Counted from the first letter of the stretch, positions 17,908-26,944 are shown. The stretch: 64,000 bases of DNA from Vibrio kanaloae (GCF_024347535.1 NZ_AP025497.1:1488001-1552000), one strand, 5' to 3'. Notes: generated by a model from the letters alone, not told the origin. A program made the numbers and translations.

Positions 17908-18636
17908 ATGAGTATTCAAGTAAAGAGCATCAACAAATCATACGGTGATACCCAAGTTCTTCATGACATCAGTTTCGACTGTGAGAGTGGCGAAACCTTG
18001 GTATTGCTTGGCCCAAGCGGCGCGGGCAAGAGTTCATTACTGCGTGTATTGAACCTGCTTGAAATCGCGGACAACGGCGAATTAGACATTGCGAACGAGC
18101 AATTCGATTTTTCAAGCCAAATCCAAGAGAAGCAGGGGCTTAAACTTCGTCGTAAAGTCGGCATGGTGTTCCAGCAATACAACTTATGGCCACACATGAC
18201 GGTGATGGAAAACTTGATTGAAGCACCAACCAAAGTTGGGGGGGGGGATAAGCAAGAAGCGATTAAGCAAGCGCAAGAAGTATTAAAGACACTTCAACTT
18301 GCTGACAAAGCAGACGCTTGGCCACTTCAACTGTCTGGCGGTCAACAACAGCGTGTTGCGATTGCACGTGCGCTGATGATGAAACCGGATGTGTTGTTGT
18401 TTGATGAACCAACAGCGGCGCTTGATCCTGAGATCACCAACCAAGTCGTGAGCATTATTAAAGAATTGAGCGGAACAGGCATTACCCAAGTGGTCGTGAC
18501 GCACGAAGTCGATTTCGCGAAGAAGATTGCTAGCCACGTTCTGTATCTAGAGAAAGGGTACATCGTTGAACACGGCACCAGTGATTCATTCGTTAATCCG
18601 CAGACACCTGAGTTTGCTGAATATTTGACTCATTAA
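17908..18636 (+). CDS. artP: Arginine ABC transporter ATPase ArtP
   Basis: 242 aa, the length of E. coli ArtP, and the start [13 protein letters not shown] matches it, so ATG 17908 is chosen over 17893. Walker [10 protein letters not shown] near residue 36, signature [15 protein letters not shown], Walker [15 protein letters not shown], and switch VVTHEVDFA. It energises arginine uptake through ArtQM. Codons for KVGGGDKQ contain a run of ten G at 18,238-18,247, unusual in a coding sequence. Confidence 0.9.
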   Translation: MSIQVKSINKSYGDTQVLHDISFDCESGETLVLLGPSGAGKSSLLRVLNLLEIADNGELDIANEQFDFSSQIQEKQGLKLRRKVGMVFQQYNLWPHMTVMENLIEAPTKVGGGDKQEAIKQAQEVLKTLQLADKADAWPLQLSGGQQQRVAIARALMMKPDVLLFDEPTAALDPEITNQVVSIIKELSGTGITQVVVTHEVDFAKKIASHVLYLEKGYIVEHGTSDSFVNPQTPEFAEYLTH

Positions 18637-18756
18637 GTAAGTCACGTATTAAAAGAAAGTTGGCTCATTAGATTTAGCTAAACACAACATCAATTAAAAC
18701 AATCAAATTATAAGAATGGCCACAGGCCTCTATTACACAGTATTCGGAGTAACAAA

Positions 18757-19488
18757 ATGAAAAAGATTCTACTAGCTTCACTTATCGGCCTTGCTTCTTT
18801 CAACGCAGCGGCGCAAGAAGAAATCAAATTCGCAATGGAAGCAACTTACGCACCATTCGAGTACATGGATGAGAACAACCAAATTCAAGGTTTTGACGTA
18901 GACTTAGCAAACGCACTTTGTGAAGAGCTGAAAGCAACGTGTACTTTCCACAACCAAGCATTCGATAGCTTGATCCCTGCACTTAAATTCAAACGTTACG
19001 ATGCGGCTATCTCGGCAATGGACATCACAGAAGCGCGTCTTAAACAAGTGAACTTCTCTAACACTTACTACGATAACTCTGCAGCATTCATCTCTTTCGA
19101 AGGCAAAATAGCAGACCAAGCAGCACTAGGAGGTAAGCGTGTTGGTGTTCAAAACGGTTCGACTCACCAGAGCTTCCTACTTGAGCAAATGACTGGCGTA
19201 ACAGCGGTACCTTACTCAAGCTACCAAGATGCATTCATCGACATGAAGAACGGTCGTATCGACTCTGTATTCGGTGACACAGCCGTTGTAGCAGAATGGT
19301 TCAAGAAAGAAGACAATCTAACTTACGTTGGCGACCAAGTAACAAACCAAGAGTACTTCGGTAACGGCTTCGGTATCGCAATAAACAAGAGCAACCAAGA
19401 ACTTGTAGACCAGCTTAACGTTGCACTTGCTGCAGTGAAAGCGAACGGCGAATACGACAAGATCTTCAACAAGTACTTCGGTAAGTAA
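18757..19488 (+). CDS. artI: Arginine-binding periplasmic protein ArtI/ArtJ-like
   Basis: 243 aa. Signal peptide at residues 1-19 (MKKILLASLIGLASFNAAA), then a type II solute-binding protein: KFAMEATYAPFEYMDENNQI, GFDVDLA, the amino-acid clamp residues in FDSLIPALKFKRYDAAIS and DAVFGD-like SVFGDTAVV. Delivers arginine to ArtQM. Second gene of the operon, followed by artQ after 3 bases. The choice between artI and artJ is by synteny. Confidence 0.85.
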   Translation: MKKILLASLIGLASFNAAAQEEIKFAMEATYAPFEYMDENNQIQGFDVDLANALCEELKATCTFHNQAFDSLIPALKFKRYDAAISAMDITEARLKQVNFSNTYYDNSAAFISFEGKIADQAALGGKRVGVQNGSTHQSFLLEQMTGVTAVPYSSYQDAFIDMKNGRIDSVFGDTAVVAEWFKKEDNLTYVGDQVTNQEYFGNGFGIAINKSNQELVDQLNVALAAVKANGEYDKIFNKYFGK

Positions 19489-19491
19489 TTT

Positions 19492-20178
19492 ATGGAATTA
19501 ACGGGTTACTCTTTAGGGCTCGTCGAAGCAAGCTGGATGACTGTTCAGCTTGCATTCGTAAGCCTATTGGTTGGATTGGTTCTAGCAGTTTTGTTTGCAA
19601 GTGGTGAGATGTCTCGTCGTATTGCAATCAAATGGCCAATGACTGCATTTGTGACGATTGTTCGTGGTTTACCAGAAATTCTGGTCGTACTGTTTATCTA
19701 CTTTGGTTCGACACAAGTTCTGTTCATGATCACTGGCGACTTCATCGAAGTGAGCCCGTTCTTATCTGGTGTTGTTGCACTGTCACTTATCTTTGCTTCT
19801 TACGCTTCACAAACCATCCGTGGTGCTTTGAAAGCAGTAAGCAAAGGGCAAAGAGAAGCAGCAAGCGCGCTTGGCATCTCTCAATCACGTTCATTCTTTC
19901 GTATAGTTTTACCTCAAGCGGTAAGACACGCACTACCAGGGTTAACCAACCAATGGTTAGTGTTGCTGAAAGACACCGCATTAGTATCGCTGATTGGCGT
20001 AACGGATTTGCTGAAACAAGCACAACTAACATCCGCTGCAACGCACGAAGCATTTACTTGGTACGCGACAGCAGCTGCAATCTACTTGGTCATCACTTTA
20101 ATCACACAAAGATTGGTAAAAGTGATTGATGGTAAGTTCTCTATTCAAGGTTTGGGTAACAAAGGGGCAATGGCATGA
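19492..20178 (+). CDS. artQ: Arginine ABC transporter permease ArtQ
   Basis: 228 aa amino-acid-type permease of the HisM family with five hydrophobic segments; the cytoplasmic EAA loop is [22 protein letters not shown] at about residues 123-144. Overlaps artM by four bases (ATGA), so the two are translationally coupled. Forms the channel with ArtM. Confidence 0.85.
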   Translation: MELTGYSLGLVEASWMTVQLAFVSLLVGLVLAVLFASGEMSRRIAIKWPMTAFVTIVRGLPEILVVLFIYFGSTQVLFMITGDFIEVSPFLSGVVALSLIFASYASQTIRGALKAVSKGQREAASALGISQSRSFFRIVLPQAVRHALPGLTNQWLVLLKDTALVSLIGVTDLLKQAQLTSAATHEAFTWYATAAAIYLVITLITQRLVKVIDGKFSIQGLGNKGAMA

Positions 20179-20843
20179 ATCAACAATACCTCTCTCAATT
20201 GCTTGAAGGCTTAGCGACCAGTCTTCAACTCACAGGTGCTTCATTGCTGGTTGGTTGTATCTTGTCACTGCTGATGACGGTAACGCTAATCCTAAGAATA
20301 CCGGCGATTCACTGGTTAACACGTGGCATCATTACGCTGTTCACCGGCACACCATTATTAGTTCAGATCTTCTTGGTGTATTACGGCCCGGGTCAGTTCG
20401 ACTGGATTCGTGAAAGCTTCATGTGGACTTGGTTAAGCCAACCTTGGTTCTGTGCAATGTTAGCATTAGCTTTGAACACCGCGGCATACAGCACGCTACT
20501 GTTCAGAGGTGCATTCAACGCCATTCCAGCAGGGCAGTGGGAAGCATGTCGCGCTCTCGGCATGGACAAAATCGCAACGCTGAAAGTGTTACTGCCATAC
20601 GCTCTACGCCGCGCTGTTCCAGCTTACTCGAACGAAGTGATTCTAGTTTTCAAAGGCACGTCACTGGCAAGCACCATCACCATCATGGATTTGATGGGCT
20701 ACGCTCAGCGTATCAACGGCCAAACTTACGACACACTCACCGTGTTCGGTATTGCTGGCGTATTCTACCTAGCAGTAAACGGCATACTAACGTTGATCTT
20801 CCGTCAGGTAGAGAAGAAAGCCCTAGCATTCGAAGCGGCGTAA
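20175..20843 (+). CDS. artM: Arginine ABC transporter permease ArtM
   Basis: 222 aa. EAA loop [21 protein letters not shown] at about residues 119-139, with five predicted membrane helices. Last gene of the artPIQM operon; a hairpin with a T run follows. Confidence 0.85.
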   Translation: MNQQYLSQLLEGLATSLQLTGASLLVGCILSLLMTVTLILRIPAIHWLTRGIITLFTGTPLLVQIFLVYYGPGQFDWIRESFMWTWLSQPWFCAMLALALNTAAYSTLLFRGAFNAIPAGQWEACRALGMDKIATLKVLLPYALRRAVPAYSNEVILVFKGTSLASTITIMDLMGYAQRINGQTYDTLTVFGIAGVFYLAVNGILTLIFRQVEKKALAFEAA

Positions 20844-20877
20844 GCTAGCCACTCACAAGTTTAACTAACGTATAAAG

Positions 20878-20913
20878 CCTGACATTTATGTTGTATAGAT
20901 GGCAGGTTTTTTT
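20878..20913 (+). terminator. Terminator of the art operon
   Basis: CCTGACAT and ATGGCAGG pair with one mismatch around a 13-base loop, followed by seven T. Confidence 0.6.
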
Positions 20914-21136
20914 GTGTTTAGGATTAGCACATCGAAGCGCTGTAATTATGTACAGTTTGATGATGTTACTGGCACAATCATACTATATGGAAAGTTTCTG
21001 CATTTTGTGACGTACTCAACTTTACCTAGTTTTAAGCTACTGAAATTAATTGACTAATAGTGGTATGCTTTCGAGTATATGAAACTAGACCGAATCATTC
21101 TGTATTTAAATGCAGAATAATTCGGTCTAATAGCTG
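20914..21136. other. Junction between the art operon and the cassette array
   Basis: About 220 bases. Apart from the inverted-repeat element at 21,079 nothing is recognised. There is no intI gene or fragment and no attC left arm here. Confidence 0.6.
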
Positions 21137-21160
21137 TTAGGTGTTTATCAGTTATCTGAA
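21079..21160. repeat. Dispersed ~80-bp element, copy 2, with 17-bp inverted repeat
   Basis: TAGACCGAATCATTCTG (21,086) is repeated in inverted form at 21,112-21,128 with one mismatch, around a TATTTAAATG loop. It ends 8 bases before the first cassette boundary GTTAGGTG (21,136). The same block, decayed, occurs at 2,500. It may be an attI relic or an unrelated dispersed repeat that happens to sit at the array edge. Confidence 0.6.
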
Positions 21161-21213
21161 CTAAAACTCGAGTTTGAACGTAAAAATTGCCATTTCGAAG
21201 TAGGTAGTTTGAT

Positions 21214-21465
21214 ATGGAATTGACCTCAGAAGTCGAGTCAAGAATTATAGAAATGGCGTGGGAAGATCGCACACCATTTGAAGCGATAGAGCTTCAATTT
21301 GGTTTGAATGAATCAGAAGTTATTCGGTTTATGCGTAGTCGGCTCAAATCAAATAGTTTTAAATTATGGCGTAAACGAGTATCCGGTCGCAATACAAAGC
21401 ATATGAAGCTACGTAGCCCAGATATTACTAAAGGTTACTGTCCAACTCAGTATAAGCACCGGTAA
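21214..21465 (+). CDS. TIGR03643 family protein (cassette 1)
   Basis: 83 aa. IIEMAWEDRTPFEAIELQFG and WRKRVSGRNTKH are the fixed blocks of TIGR03643, a small helix-turn-helix-like family of unknown function usually found as a stand-alone chromosomal gene. Here the extended boundaries match (GTTAGGTGT at the start, ACACCTAAC at the end), so it behaves as the first cassette of the array. Confidence 0.8.
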   Translation: MELTSEVESRIIEMAWEDRTPFEAIELQFGLNESEVIRFMRSRLKSNSFKLWRKRVSGRNTKHMKLRSPDITKGYCPTQYKHR

Positions 21466-21474
21466 TCGCTTCAC

Positions 21475-21602
21475 ACCTAACAAAGCGTTTAAGACAGATT
21501 CCCAACGCATGGCATTTTTCATTCCATCGTTGGGTTTTGTGTTTAAGGTGGTATGGTTAGGTTTCGTGGTGGCGTTGCTCACTACTTAACGCGGCGTTAG
21601 AA
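21475..21602 (+). repeat. attC1 (class L)
   Basis: R'' ACCTAAC, R' GTTAGAA. Closes the TIGR03643 cassette. Central stem CATTCCATCGTTGGG. Confidence 0.95.
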
Positions 21603-21614
21603 AAAGGAGTAAAT

Positions 21615-22517
21615 ATGCAATTTCCGGGAGAGGCTTTAGTCATTCGATTGTGGGATTCCGTAGAAAAATTATCTATTGGTGCTTTAAACCCGTACCAGCA
21701 AAAGCGTTTGGAAAACCAAAGAAGAAGTTCTGAGATCTCAGAATTACTGCATGAGAATAAATTAGCTGAAATCAGCTCTGATCTAGAGCTTTTAAGAAAT
21801 AATCCTGATATTCCTGATAGTGTAAGTAGCACATTAGCAGCTGTTGCTGAGAAAAGAAATCGGGAAGAAAAAAATGTCATATCGTCAATAGCTTATGCTC
21901 AAGCGTCTTTAGAAGATGGTGGAGCGACGGGTCGAGAAGGAGCAATTGATACGGACTGGATGAATCGTTGGTACGATTATGCTTCACGAGTAACAAATGA
22001 TGATCTTCAACAATTGTGGGGGAAAATATTAGCAGGTGAAGTTCGGAAAGAAAACTCGGTCTCATATAGGTTAATGGATTTTATAGATAAACTCACCTCT
22101 ACTGAAATAGATGAAATATCGTTGATATTGTCAATGGTGGAAACTAGTAATCTAATTTTGTTTCGTGGTGAGAAGCATGTTGAAAAGTTCTTTGAACAGA
22201 ATGGTATTGACTCTAATTGCATTCAAAAATACACAGATCTTGGGGTATTAGGCTCCTCAACAACTGGTATTGTGAATGTCACTACTAACTTAGACTTTAC
22301 AAAGTTCAATTATTTTACATTCAACTATGCAGGCTGCTCCTTTCAGTTGTCCTTAAAACAAGAACAAAATGAAAGTAAATCGATTAGGTATTATTCACTG
22401 GGTACTATGGGACAATCCCTAATGCATTTATCAAATTATACTTTTAATCAGTCTTACTTAGACTCACTATCAAAAGACTTGTTAGAAGAAAATATTGTTT
22501 CAACACAGTGCTCATAA
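21615..22517 (+). CDS. DUF2806-like protein (cassette 2)
   Basis: 300 aa. The layout matches DUF2806: an N-terminal MQFPGEALVIRLWDSVEKLS, a helical middle, then the conserved DWMNRWYDYASRVTNDDLQQLWGKILAGE-type segment near residues 113-142 (also seen in DUF2806 and related Abi-like proteins). Soluble, no catalytic motif visible. RBS AAAAGGAG at 21,602-21,609. A phage-defence role is possible only by analogy. Confidence 0.65.
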   Translation: MQFPGEALVIRLWDSVEKLSIGALNPYQQKRLENQRRSSEISELLHENKLAEISSDLELLRNNPDIPDSVSSTLAAVAEKRNREEKNVISSIAYAQASLEDGGATGREGAIDTDWMNRWYDYASRVTNDDLQQLWGKILAGEVRKENSVSYRLMDFIDKLTSTEIDEISLILSMVETSNLILFRGEKHVEKFFEQNGIDSNCIQKYTDLGVLGSSTTGIVNVTTNLDFTKFNYFTFNYAGCSFQLSLKQEQNESKSIRYYSLGTMGQSLMHLSNYTFNQSYLDSLSKDLLEENIVSTQCS

Positions 22518-22522
22518 ATTGT

Positions 22523-22650
22523 TTCTAACAAAACGTTTAAGACAGATTCCCAACGCATGGCATTTTCAGTGTTAATGGTTGGGTTTTGTGTTTAAGGTGG
22601 TAACGTTAAGTTCAGTGGTGCGTTGCTCACTACTTAACGTGGCGTTATAC
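22523..22650 (+). repeat. attC2 (class L)
   Basis: R'' TTCTAAC, R' GTTATAC. The arms read AAAACGTTTAAG and CTTAACGTGGCG, a compensated-looking variant. Confidence 0.9.
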
Positions 22651-23147
22651 GCTATATGAAGAAAGCCTAAAAATTCAGGTCAAAAATTGCAATTTTCAGC
22701 ATTGGGTTCTGGTCTTTGGGCGTCGTGATTTCCCAGTTTCAATTCTCGTTTTCTCCGGTCCGTGGCTGAGTTTTGGCCTACCGTTTATCGGTGGTTTTCT
22801 TCTTTGGTGCTGATTTTTCAGGGTCATTCTAGGCGGCGTTTTTTGCTGAAACTCAGCTCTGTGAGTTTGTCTTTCTAAAAGCCGATTTACTCGCCGAAAG
22901 GGCGCTTTCTCTGGTGTGGTGAGGTTACGTGGTTTCAGTGAGTTTGTGGAAAGTCCTCATTGTGAAATTGTCTTTCCAAAAAGTGCTTTTTGGTGTTGCA
23001 GGTCCGCTTTCTGCGGCGCGGTTTGCTCCAAGTGGTTTCAGTGGCAAGTCGCGGTAAGTCTAAGCCTGACGTAAGTGCATCAAAGCACATAAAAATCATG
23101 GCTTCAAAGTAGGGCTTGGCATAAAATCTTGGCTTAAACGTTCATGC
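22645..23147 (+). other. Gene-poor cassette, family B copy 1 (cassette 3)
   Basis: About 500 bases bounded by GTTATACGC and GCGTATAAC, with no sense ORF. It shares blocks with 23,902-24,391 (GTGGTTTCAGTG, GAAAGTCC-CATTGTGA, TTTCCAAAA, GCTTTTTGGTGTTG). The minus strand has open stretches, e.g. one encoding VNRLLERQTHRAEFQQKT that parallels family B copy 2. Confidence 0.75.
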
Positions 23148-23274
23148 GTATAACAAAGCGTTCAAGAGGGATTTGGCACGCGTGGCATTTTTAGTATGCG
23201 TTGGGTTCAGTGTTTATGGCGCTGTGCGGTAGCTTTTGTATTGCGTGCCGGCACCCCTTAACGCGGCGTTATGC
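23148..23274 (+). repeat. attC3 (class K)
   Basis: R'' GTATAAC, R' GTTATGC, with the TTTGGCACGCG / CGTGCCGGCACC inner arms. Confidence 0.9.
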
Positions 23275-23289
23275 GTAGATGGAGGAAAC

Positions 23290-23778
23290 ATGGAAAATCA
23301 GGGAAAGCTGTTCTTCTTTTGTGGCAAGATGGGGTCAGGCAAATCGACTAAATCTAAGGTTGTGGCTGCTGAAAATAATGCAGTCCTAATTTCAGAAGAC
23401 GATTGGTTGTCGGCTCATTATCCTTCACAAATTCAAACATTTGACGACTACATTAAGTACTCTAATCTCATTAAGCCTTTCGTTAAAAGCCATGTTCAAA
23501 GTTTGTTGAATGTTGGGGTTAACGTTGTCATGGATTTTCCAGCAAATACTATTAAGCAAAGAGCTTGGTTCGTATCACTGTGTGTCGAAGTAGGTAGTGA
23601 GCATGAGCTTTGGTATTTAGACTTAACAGATGAGCAATGTTTATCCCAAATTGCTAAGCGCCGAGTAGAACAACCTGACAGAGCTATGTTTGACACAGAG
23701 GCTGTATTTCATCATGTGACTCAGTATTTTGAAGCTCCAGCAGCGAGTGAAAAACTCAGTCTGGTACGTGTGGGGTAA
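23290..23778 (+). CDS. P-loop kinase, zeta-toxin/Cpt-like (cassette 4)
   Basis: 162 aa from ATG 23290 (GGAGG at 23,281-23,285). Walker A CGKMGSGKSTKSK near residues 11-23, then LISEDDWLSAHYP with a DD substrate site, and a lid-like RRVEQPDR. This is the ATP-binding family of small kinases related to zeta toxin, chloramphenicol phosphotransferase and gluconate kinase. No antitoxin gene accompanies it. Substrate unknown. Confidence 0.75.
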   Translation: MENQGKLFFFCGKMGSGKSTKSKVVAAENNAVLISEDDWLSAHYPSQIQTFDDYIKYSNLIKPFVKSHVQSLLNVGVNVVMDFPANTIKQRAWFVSLCVEVGSEHELWYLDLTDEQCLSQIAKRRVEQPDRAMFDTEAVFHHVTQYFEAPAASEKLSLVRVG

Positions 23779-23781
23779 TAC

Positions 23782-23907
23782 GCATAACAAAGCGTTTAAG
23801 GCAGATTCGCAACGCTCGGCACTTTCGGTTTGAATCTGCTTTAGTGTTTACGGCACAATGGTCAGGCTAAGTGGTGGCGTTGCTCACTACTTAACGCGGC
23901 GTTAGTT
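23782..23907 (+). repeat. attC4 (class L)
   Basis: R'' GCATAAC, R' GTTAGTT. Ten-base match between cassette ends: GTTATGCGTA and TACGCATAAC. Confidence 0.9.
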
Positions 23908-24391
23908 TGCAAGAGGAAAAACGCAGCTATATCGCAAGATCTAGTGGTAAAAGCTCAAAGTTTAAGTTGTCGTATTGGTTTTCAATTTTAGTGTTAACTA
24001 GCGTGGTGAAAATCAAAAATTGGCATCGTTTCAACGGTTGATTTGTTCTTTGGTGCGGTGACTTTGGGGTTAACTGAGTCGAAGTTTTTTGCTGAAACTC
24101 CGCTCGTTGAGTTTGTTGGTACAAAAGCCGATTTACTCGCTGAAATGGCGTTTTCTCTGGTGTGGTAAGTTCATGTGGTTTCAGTGGCTTTGTTGAAAGT
24201 CCGCATTGTGAGATTGGTTTTCCAAAAGCGCTTTTTGGTGTTGTGAGTTCTTTTTCTGCGGCGTTGTTTGTTCCACGTGGTTTCATTGAGTAGCCGCTTT
24301 GAGACTAAGCCTGACTTAATTGAATCAAAACATATAAAGTTTATTGTTTGCAAAGTTTAAAGTGACTTAAAATCAACGCTTTGGGTTTGCA
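23902..24391 (+). other. Gene-poor cassette, family B copy 2 (cassette 5)
   Basis: About 490 bases, no sense ORF. A 119-codon frame is open on the minus strand (24,286 to 23,927) whose residues VNRLLYQQTQRAEFQQKT parallel copy 1, so a minus-strand gene cannot be excluded. Its boundary bases (GTTAGTTTGCAA) are like those of family A although the interior is different. Confidence 0.7.
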
Positions 24392-24517
24392 AACTAACAA
24401 ACTGCTCAAGAGGGATTCGCAACGCGTGGCATTTTTACTATGCGTTGGTTTTAGTGATTAAGGTGGTTTGCGGCGGCTTTGGTATTGCGTTGCTCACCCC
24501 TTAGCAGGGCGTTATGG
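24392..24517 (+). repeat. attC5 (class T)
   Basis: R'' AACTAAC, R' GTTATGG; arms CTGCTCAAGAGG and CCCCTTAGCAGGGCG. Confidence 0.9.
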
Positions 24518-24556
24518 CTCACACGATATTCAACGTTTGGCTGTCTAGAGGGAATT

Positions 24557-25060
24557 ATGGGATTCAAATTTCGAAAGCGTATAAAAATCGCACCAGGGCT
24601 TCACGTTAACGTTAGTAAAAGTGGTGTTAGCACCTCAATCGGAAAGCCAGGTGCTACGGTAAATATTGGCAAAAAGGGTGTGAAAGCAACGGTAGGAATT
24701 CCCGGTTCTGGCCTTTCATATAGTCAGAATTTAACGGGTAGCGGTAATCCGAAGGAAGTCTCGTCAAACACTGGTAAAGGTAGTTCTTTGCTAGGTAAAA
24801 CGTTGCTAACCATTGTAGCTTTCTTATTAATTGCCAACTTTTTTGGTTCTCCTCCTGAATCAGTTACCTTGTTTAGTACGGTTGAAGTTAAAAGTTTACG
24901 TGTAAGAGCTGAACCAACGACTAACTCAAAGGTAGTCAATCAAGTGGTCGCTGGGGACAAGGTTGAGGTTATTCAAACAAGTGGTGGTTGGGTGTTTATT
25001 AAAGGTAATGGGGTTAAAGGTTGGGTTGTCGCAGAGTACCTTTCAAGTCCAGAGCCATAA
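24557..25060 (+). CDS. DUF4236 and SH3b domain protein (cassette 6)
   Basis: 167 aa from ATG 24557 (GAGGGAA upstream). Residues 1-55 are DUF4236: FRKRIKIAPGLHVNVSKSG, then glycine-rich beta repeats ending GIPGSGLSYS. A membrane helix follows (LLTIVAFLLIANFFG, near 90), and residues 107-165 form a bacterial SH3-like domain (LRVRAEPTTNSKVV ... GWVVAEYL), probably periplasmic. Role unknown. Confidence 0.8.
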   Translation: MGFKFRKRIKIAPGLHVNVSKSGVSTSIGKPGATVNIGKKGVKATVGIPGSGLSYSQNLTGSGNPKEVSSNTGKGSSLLGKTLLTIVAFLLIANFFGSPPESVTLFSTVEVKSLRVRAEPTTNSKVVNQVVAGDKVEVIQTSGGWVFIKGNGVKGWVVAEYLSSPEP

Positions 25061-25182
25061 CAAAGCGTTTAAGACGGATTCCCAACGCTTGGCATTCTCA
25101 GTTTGATTCAGCTTTAGTGTTTACGGCACAATGGTTTAGGTAGGGTGGTCTGCGTTGCTCACCACTTAACGCGGCGTTATGT
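25055..25182 (+). repeat. attC6 (class L)
   Basis: R'' CCATAAC, R' GTTATGT. Overlaps the stop of the DUF4236 gene. Confidence 0.9.
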
Positions 25183-25196
25183 TCTAGGAGATGTAC

Positions 25197-25778
25197 ATGG
25201 ATAATACTAGAGAATTTTGGCTTAAAGAACTTGAGCAAGCAAAACAGTCCGGGAATCAACAGCAAGTTGATAACTACAATTATCTTTTGTCGACGTACAC
25301 TGATTCGTATTTTGATAACCTTACGCAATTTTTCGACAAATTACCTAATGATGGTGACTTGATGCTGCTCGTTCTGAAAGGTCATTTATTGGTTGAGCAG
25401 CAAATTCGTAGCTATGTAAACAATCACTTCCCAAATCAAAAGGCACTCAAAGGAGTGTTTAAAGAAACATCTACAGTGATCAGCCTCGGTCGTGCGTACT
25501 GTGATGATAACTGTGAAGAGACGATGCAATTGTGGGATTGTTTTGCGAAGTTGAACAATATTCGAAATCATATGGCACACAATATCGACCATACTGGTTT
25601 AGAGCACAAAATAGAGGACTTCCTAGTCAAGTCTGAAAAATTTGTGTCTTTTTTACCAAATAGCGACAGTGTTTTCGATCGAATGCACAGCGCTATCAAT
25701 GCTATTTACCAAAAAGCATTATATCTTGCGACAGTACAAGAAAAGCAATATCAACACTTCGTTGAGTCACGAACATAA
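25197..25778 (+). CDS. HEPN-motif protein (cassette 7)
   Basis: 193 aa; ATG 25197 lies 6 bases after AGGAG, better than ATG 25191. All-helical, with LKGHLLVEQQIRSYV near residue 60 and NNIRNHMAHNID near 124, which holds the Rx4H motif with Asn after Arg typical of HEPN ribonucleases. The partner nucleotidyltransferase (MNT) is absent. RNase activity is inference; HEPN proteins act in toxin, abortive-infection and tRNA-cleaving systems. Confidence 0.65.
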   Translation: MDNTREFWLKELEQAKQSGNQQQVDNYNYLLSTYTDSYFDNLTQFFDKLPNDGDLMLLVLKGHLLVEQQIRSYVNNHFPNQKALKGVFKETSTVISLGRAYCDDNCEETMQLWDCFAKLNNIRNHMAHNIDHTGLEHKIEDFLVKSEKFVSFLPNSDSVFDRMHSAINAIYQKALYLATVQEKQYQHFVESRT

Positions 25779-25893
25779 CAAACTGTTCAAGAGGGATTCA
25801 CAACGCGTGGCATTTTCACTATGCGTTGGTTTTAGTTATTAAGGTGGTATGCGGAAGCGTTAGTATTGCGTTGCTCACCCCTTAACAGGGCGT
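25773..25893 (+). repeat. attC7 (class T)
   Basis: R'' ACATAAC, R' GTTAGTT. The right arm CCCCTTAACAGGGCG is close to the sequence into which the 45-56 kb element inserted. Confidence 0.9.
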
Positions 25894-26293
25894 TAGTTTG
25901 CAAAGGGCAGAGAGGCGTTTATAGTCTAAGAGCTTTGTTCTGCGTTCTAGCTATTCACCTGTTATTTCCCAAAGACTTTTTCATCGAAATAGGCATCTCG
26001 CGTAGCCAGTTTTTCGGCTAATTGGCTTCCGTGTCATTCAATTCTTCCGTGTTAGTAAGGTTCATTTCTCAATATTCTTGCACGCTGCTTCTTTGGTTTT
26101 GAACGTTAAGCGGGAACATTGAAAGATGGTATTTGTGGCTGTCGGCATCTACGAAAGTCTTCTTAGCCAAGTGCGTTTTGTTGGTTGGGTTTAAATTCTG
26201 AGCTGCCCGTTTTACTTTTGCGTTCAAAGCCATTAGTTTTACAGCTAATTCAGCACTTTGGCGCTAAACCTTTGGCTTCATCGCGGTGGCAAA
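25888..26293 (+). repeat. Family A cassette, copy 1 (cassette 8)
   Basis: Starts GTTTGCAAAGGGCAGAG and ends GGTGGCAAAC. No + strand gene. The minus strand keeps a frame containing KVKRAAQNLNPTNKTHLAKK. Closed by class G attC8. Confidence 0.85.
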
Positions 26294-26416
26294 CTAACAA
26301 AGCGCTTAAGGCAGACTCGCAACGCGTGGCATTTTTAGTATGCGTTGATTTATGTGTTTAAGGTGTTATGCAGTGACTTCGTATTACGTTGCTCACTACT
26401 TAGCTTAGCGTTATAA
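26292..26416 (+). repeat. attC8 (class G)
   Basis: R'' AACTAAC, R' GTTATAA; central stem TTTTTAGTATGCGTTGATTT shared with most class G sites. Confidence 0.9.
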
Positions 26417-26440
26417 GGCTCGAAGACAAAAGGAATTTAC

Positions 26441-26935
26441 GTGGAAATCAGAGTAGGGAAGCTAAGCGATGTCGCAGCCATCACCGATATCTTTAACTTT
26501 TACATAGAGCATACTAACGCTCGTTTTGAAGAGCAGGCATTTACGCAAGAAAACCGTCTAAATTGGTTCTCTCAATTCTCATGTAATAGTAAGCATCAAC
26601 TTTTCGTTGCTATCGAAAGTGGGGAGTTGCTAGGTTTCGCATGTTCCCAGCCTTATAGGGACATTTCAGCATTTGAGGATACAGCCGAAGTTACTGTGTA
26701 CCTTGCTTTAAGAGCAAAAGGTAAAGGTGTTGGTTCAAAACTATATTCTAAGTTGTTCTCATCAATTTCTGGTTACGGAGTCCACAGGGTGTTGTCAGGT
26801 ATCGCATTACCTAATGATGCTTCAGTTGCCTTACACAAACGTTTTGGTTTTAGAGAAATTGGCGTATTCAATGAATATGCAAAGAAAAATGGTGAGTACA
26901 TTAGTTCGGTTTGGTTGGAAAAGGCGCTTAACTAA
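26441..26935 (+). CDS. GNAT acetyltransferase, phosphinothricin (Pat) type (cassette 9)
   Basis: 164 aa from GTG 26441 with AAAAGG upstream. VGKLSDVAAITDIFNFYIEHTN at the start and TAEVTVYLALRAKGKGVGSKLY (acetyl-CoA loop near residues 90-97) resemble bacterial Pat/YncA N-acetyltransferases acting on amino-acid analogues such as methionine sulfoximine. Substrate by family only. Confidence 0.75.
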   Translation: MEIRVGKLSDVAAITDIFNFYIEHTNARFEEQAFTQENRLNWFSQFSCNSKHQLFVAIESGELLGFACSQPYRDISAFEDTAEVTVYLALRAKGKGVGSKLYSKLFSSISGYGVHRVLSGIALPNDASVALHKRFGFREIGVFNEYAKKNGEYISSVWLEKALN

Positions 26936-26944
26936 AAGTCCGCC

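Noticed and set aside
19632..20129. 165-codon + strand ORF overlapping artQ
   Set aside because: Composition is out-of-frame noise; artQ motifs are all in the other frame.
21079..21136. Calling the inverted repeat before cassette 1 an attI site
   Set aside because: No intI beside it and no reference attI to compare; kept as a hypothesis only.
26113..26187. Plus-strand mini-ORF in family A (MVFVAVGIYESLLSQVRFVGWV)
   Set aside because: The ATG is missing or the frame shifted in several copies (3, 5, 6, 9), so it is not conserved.
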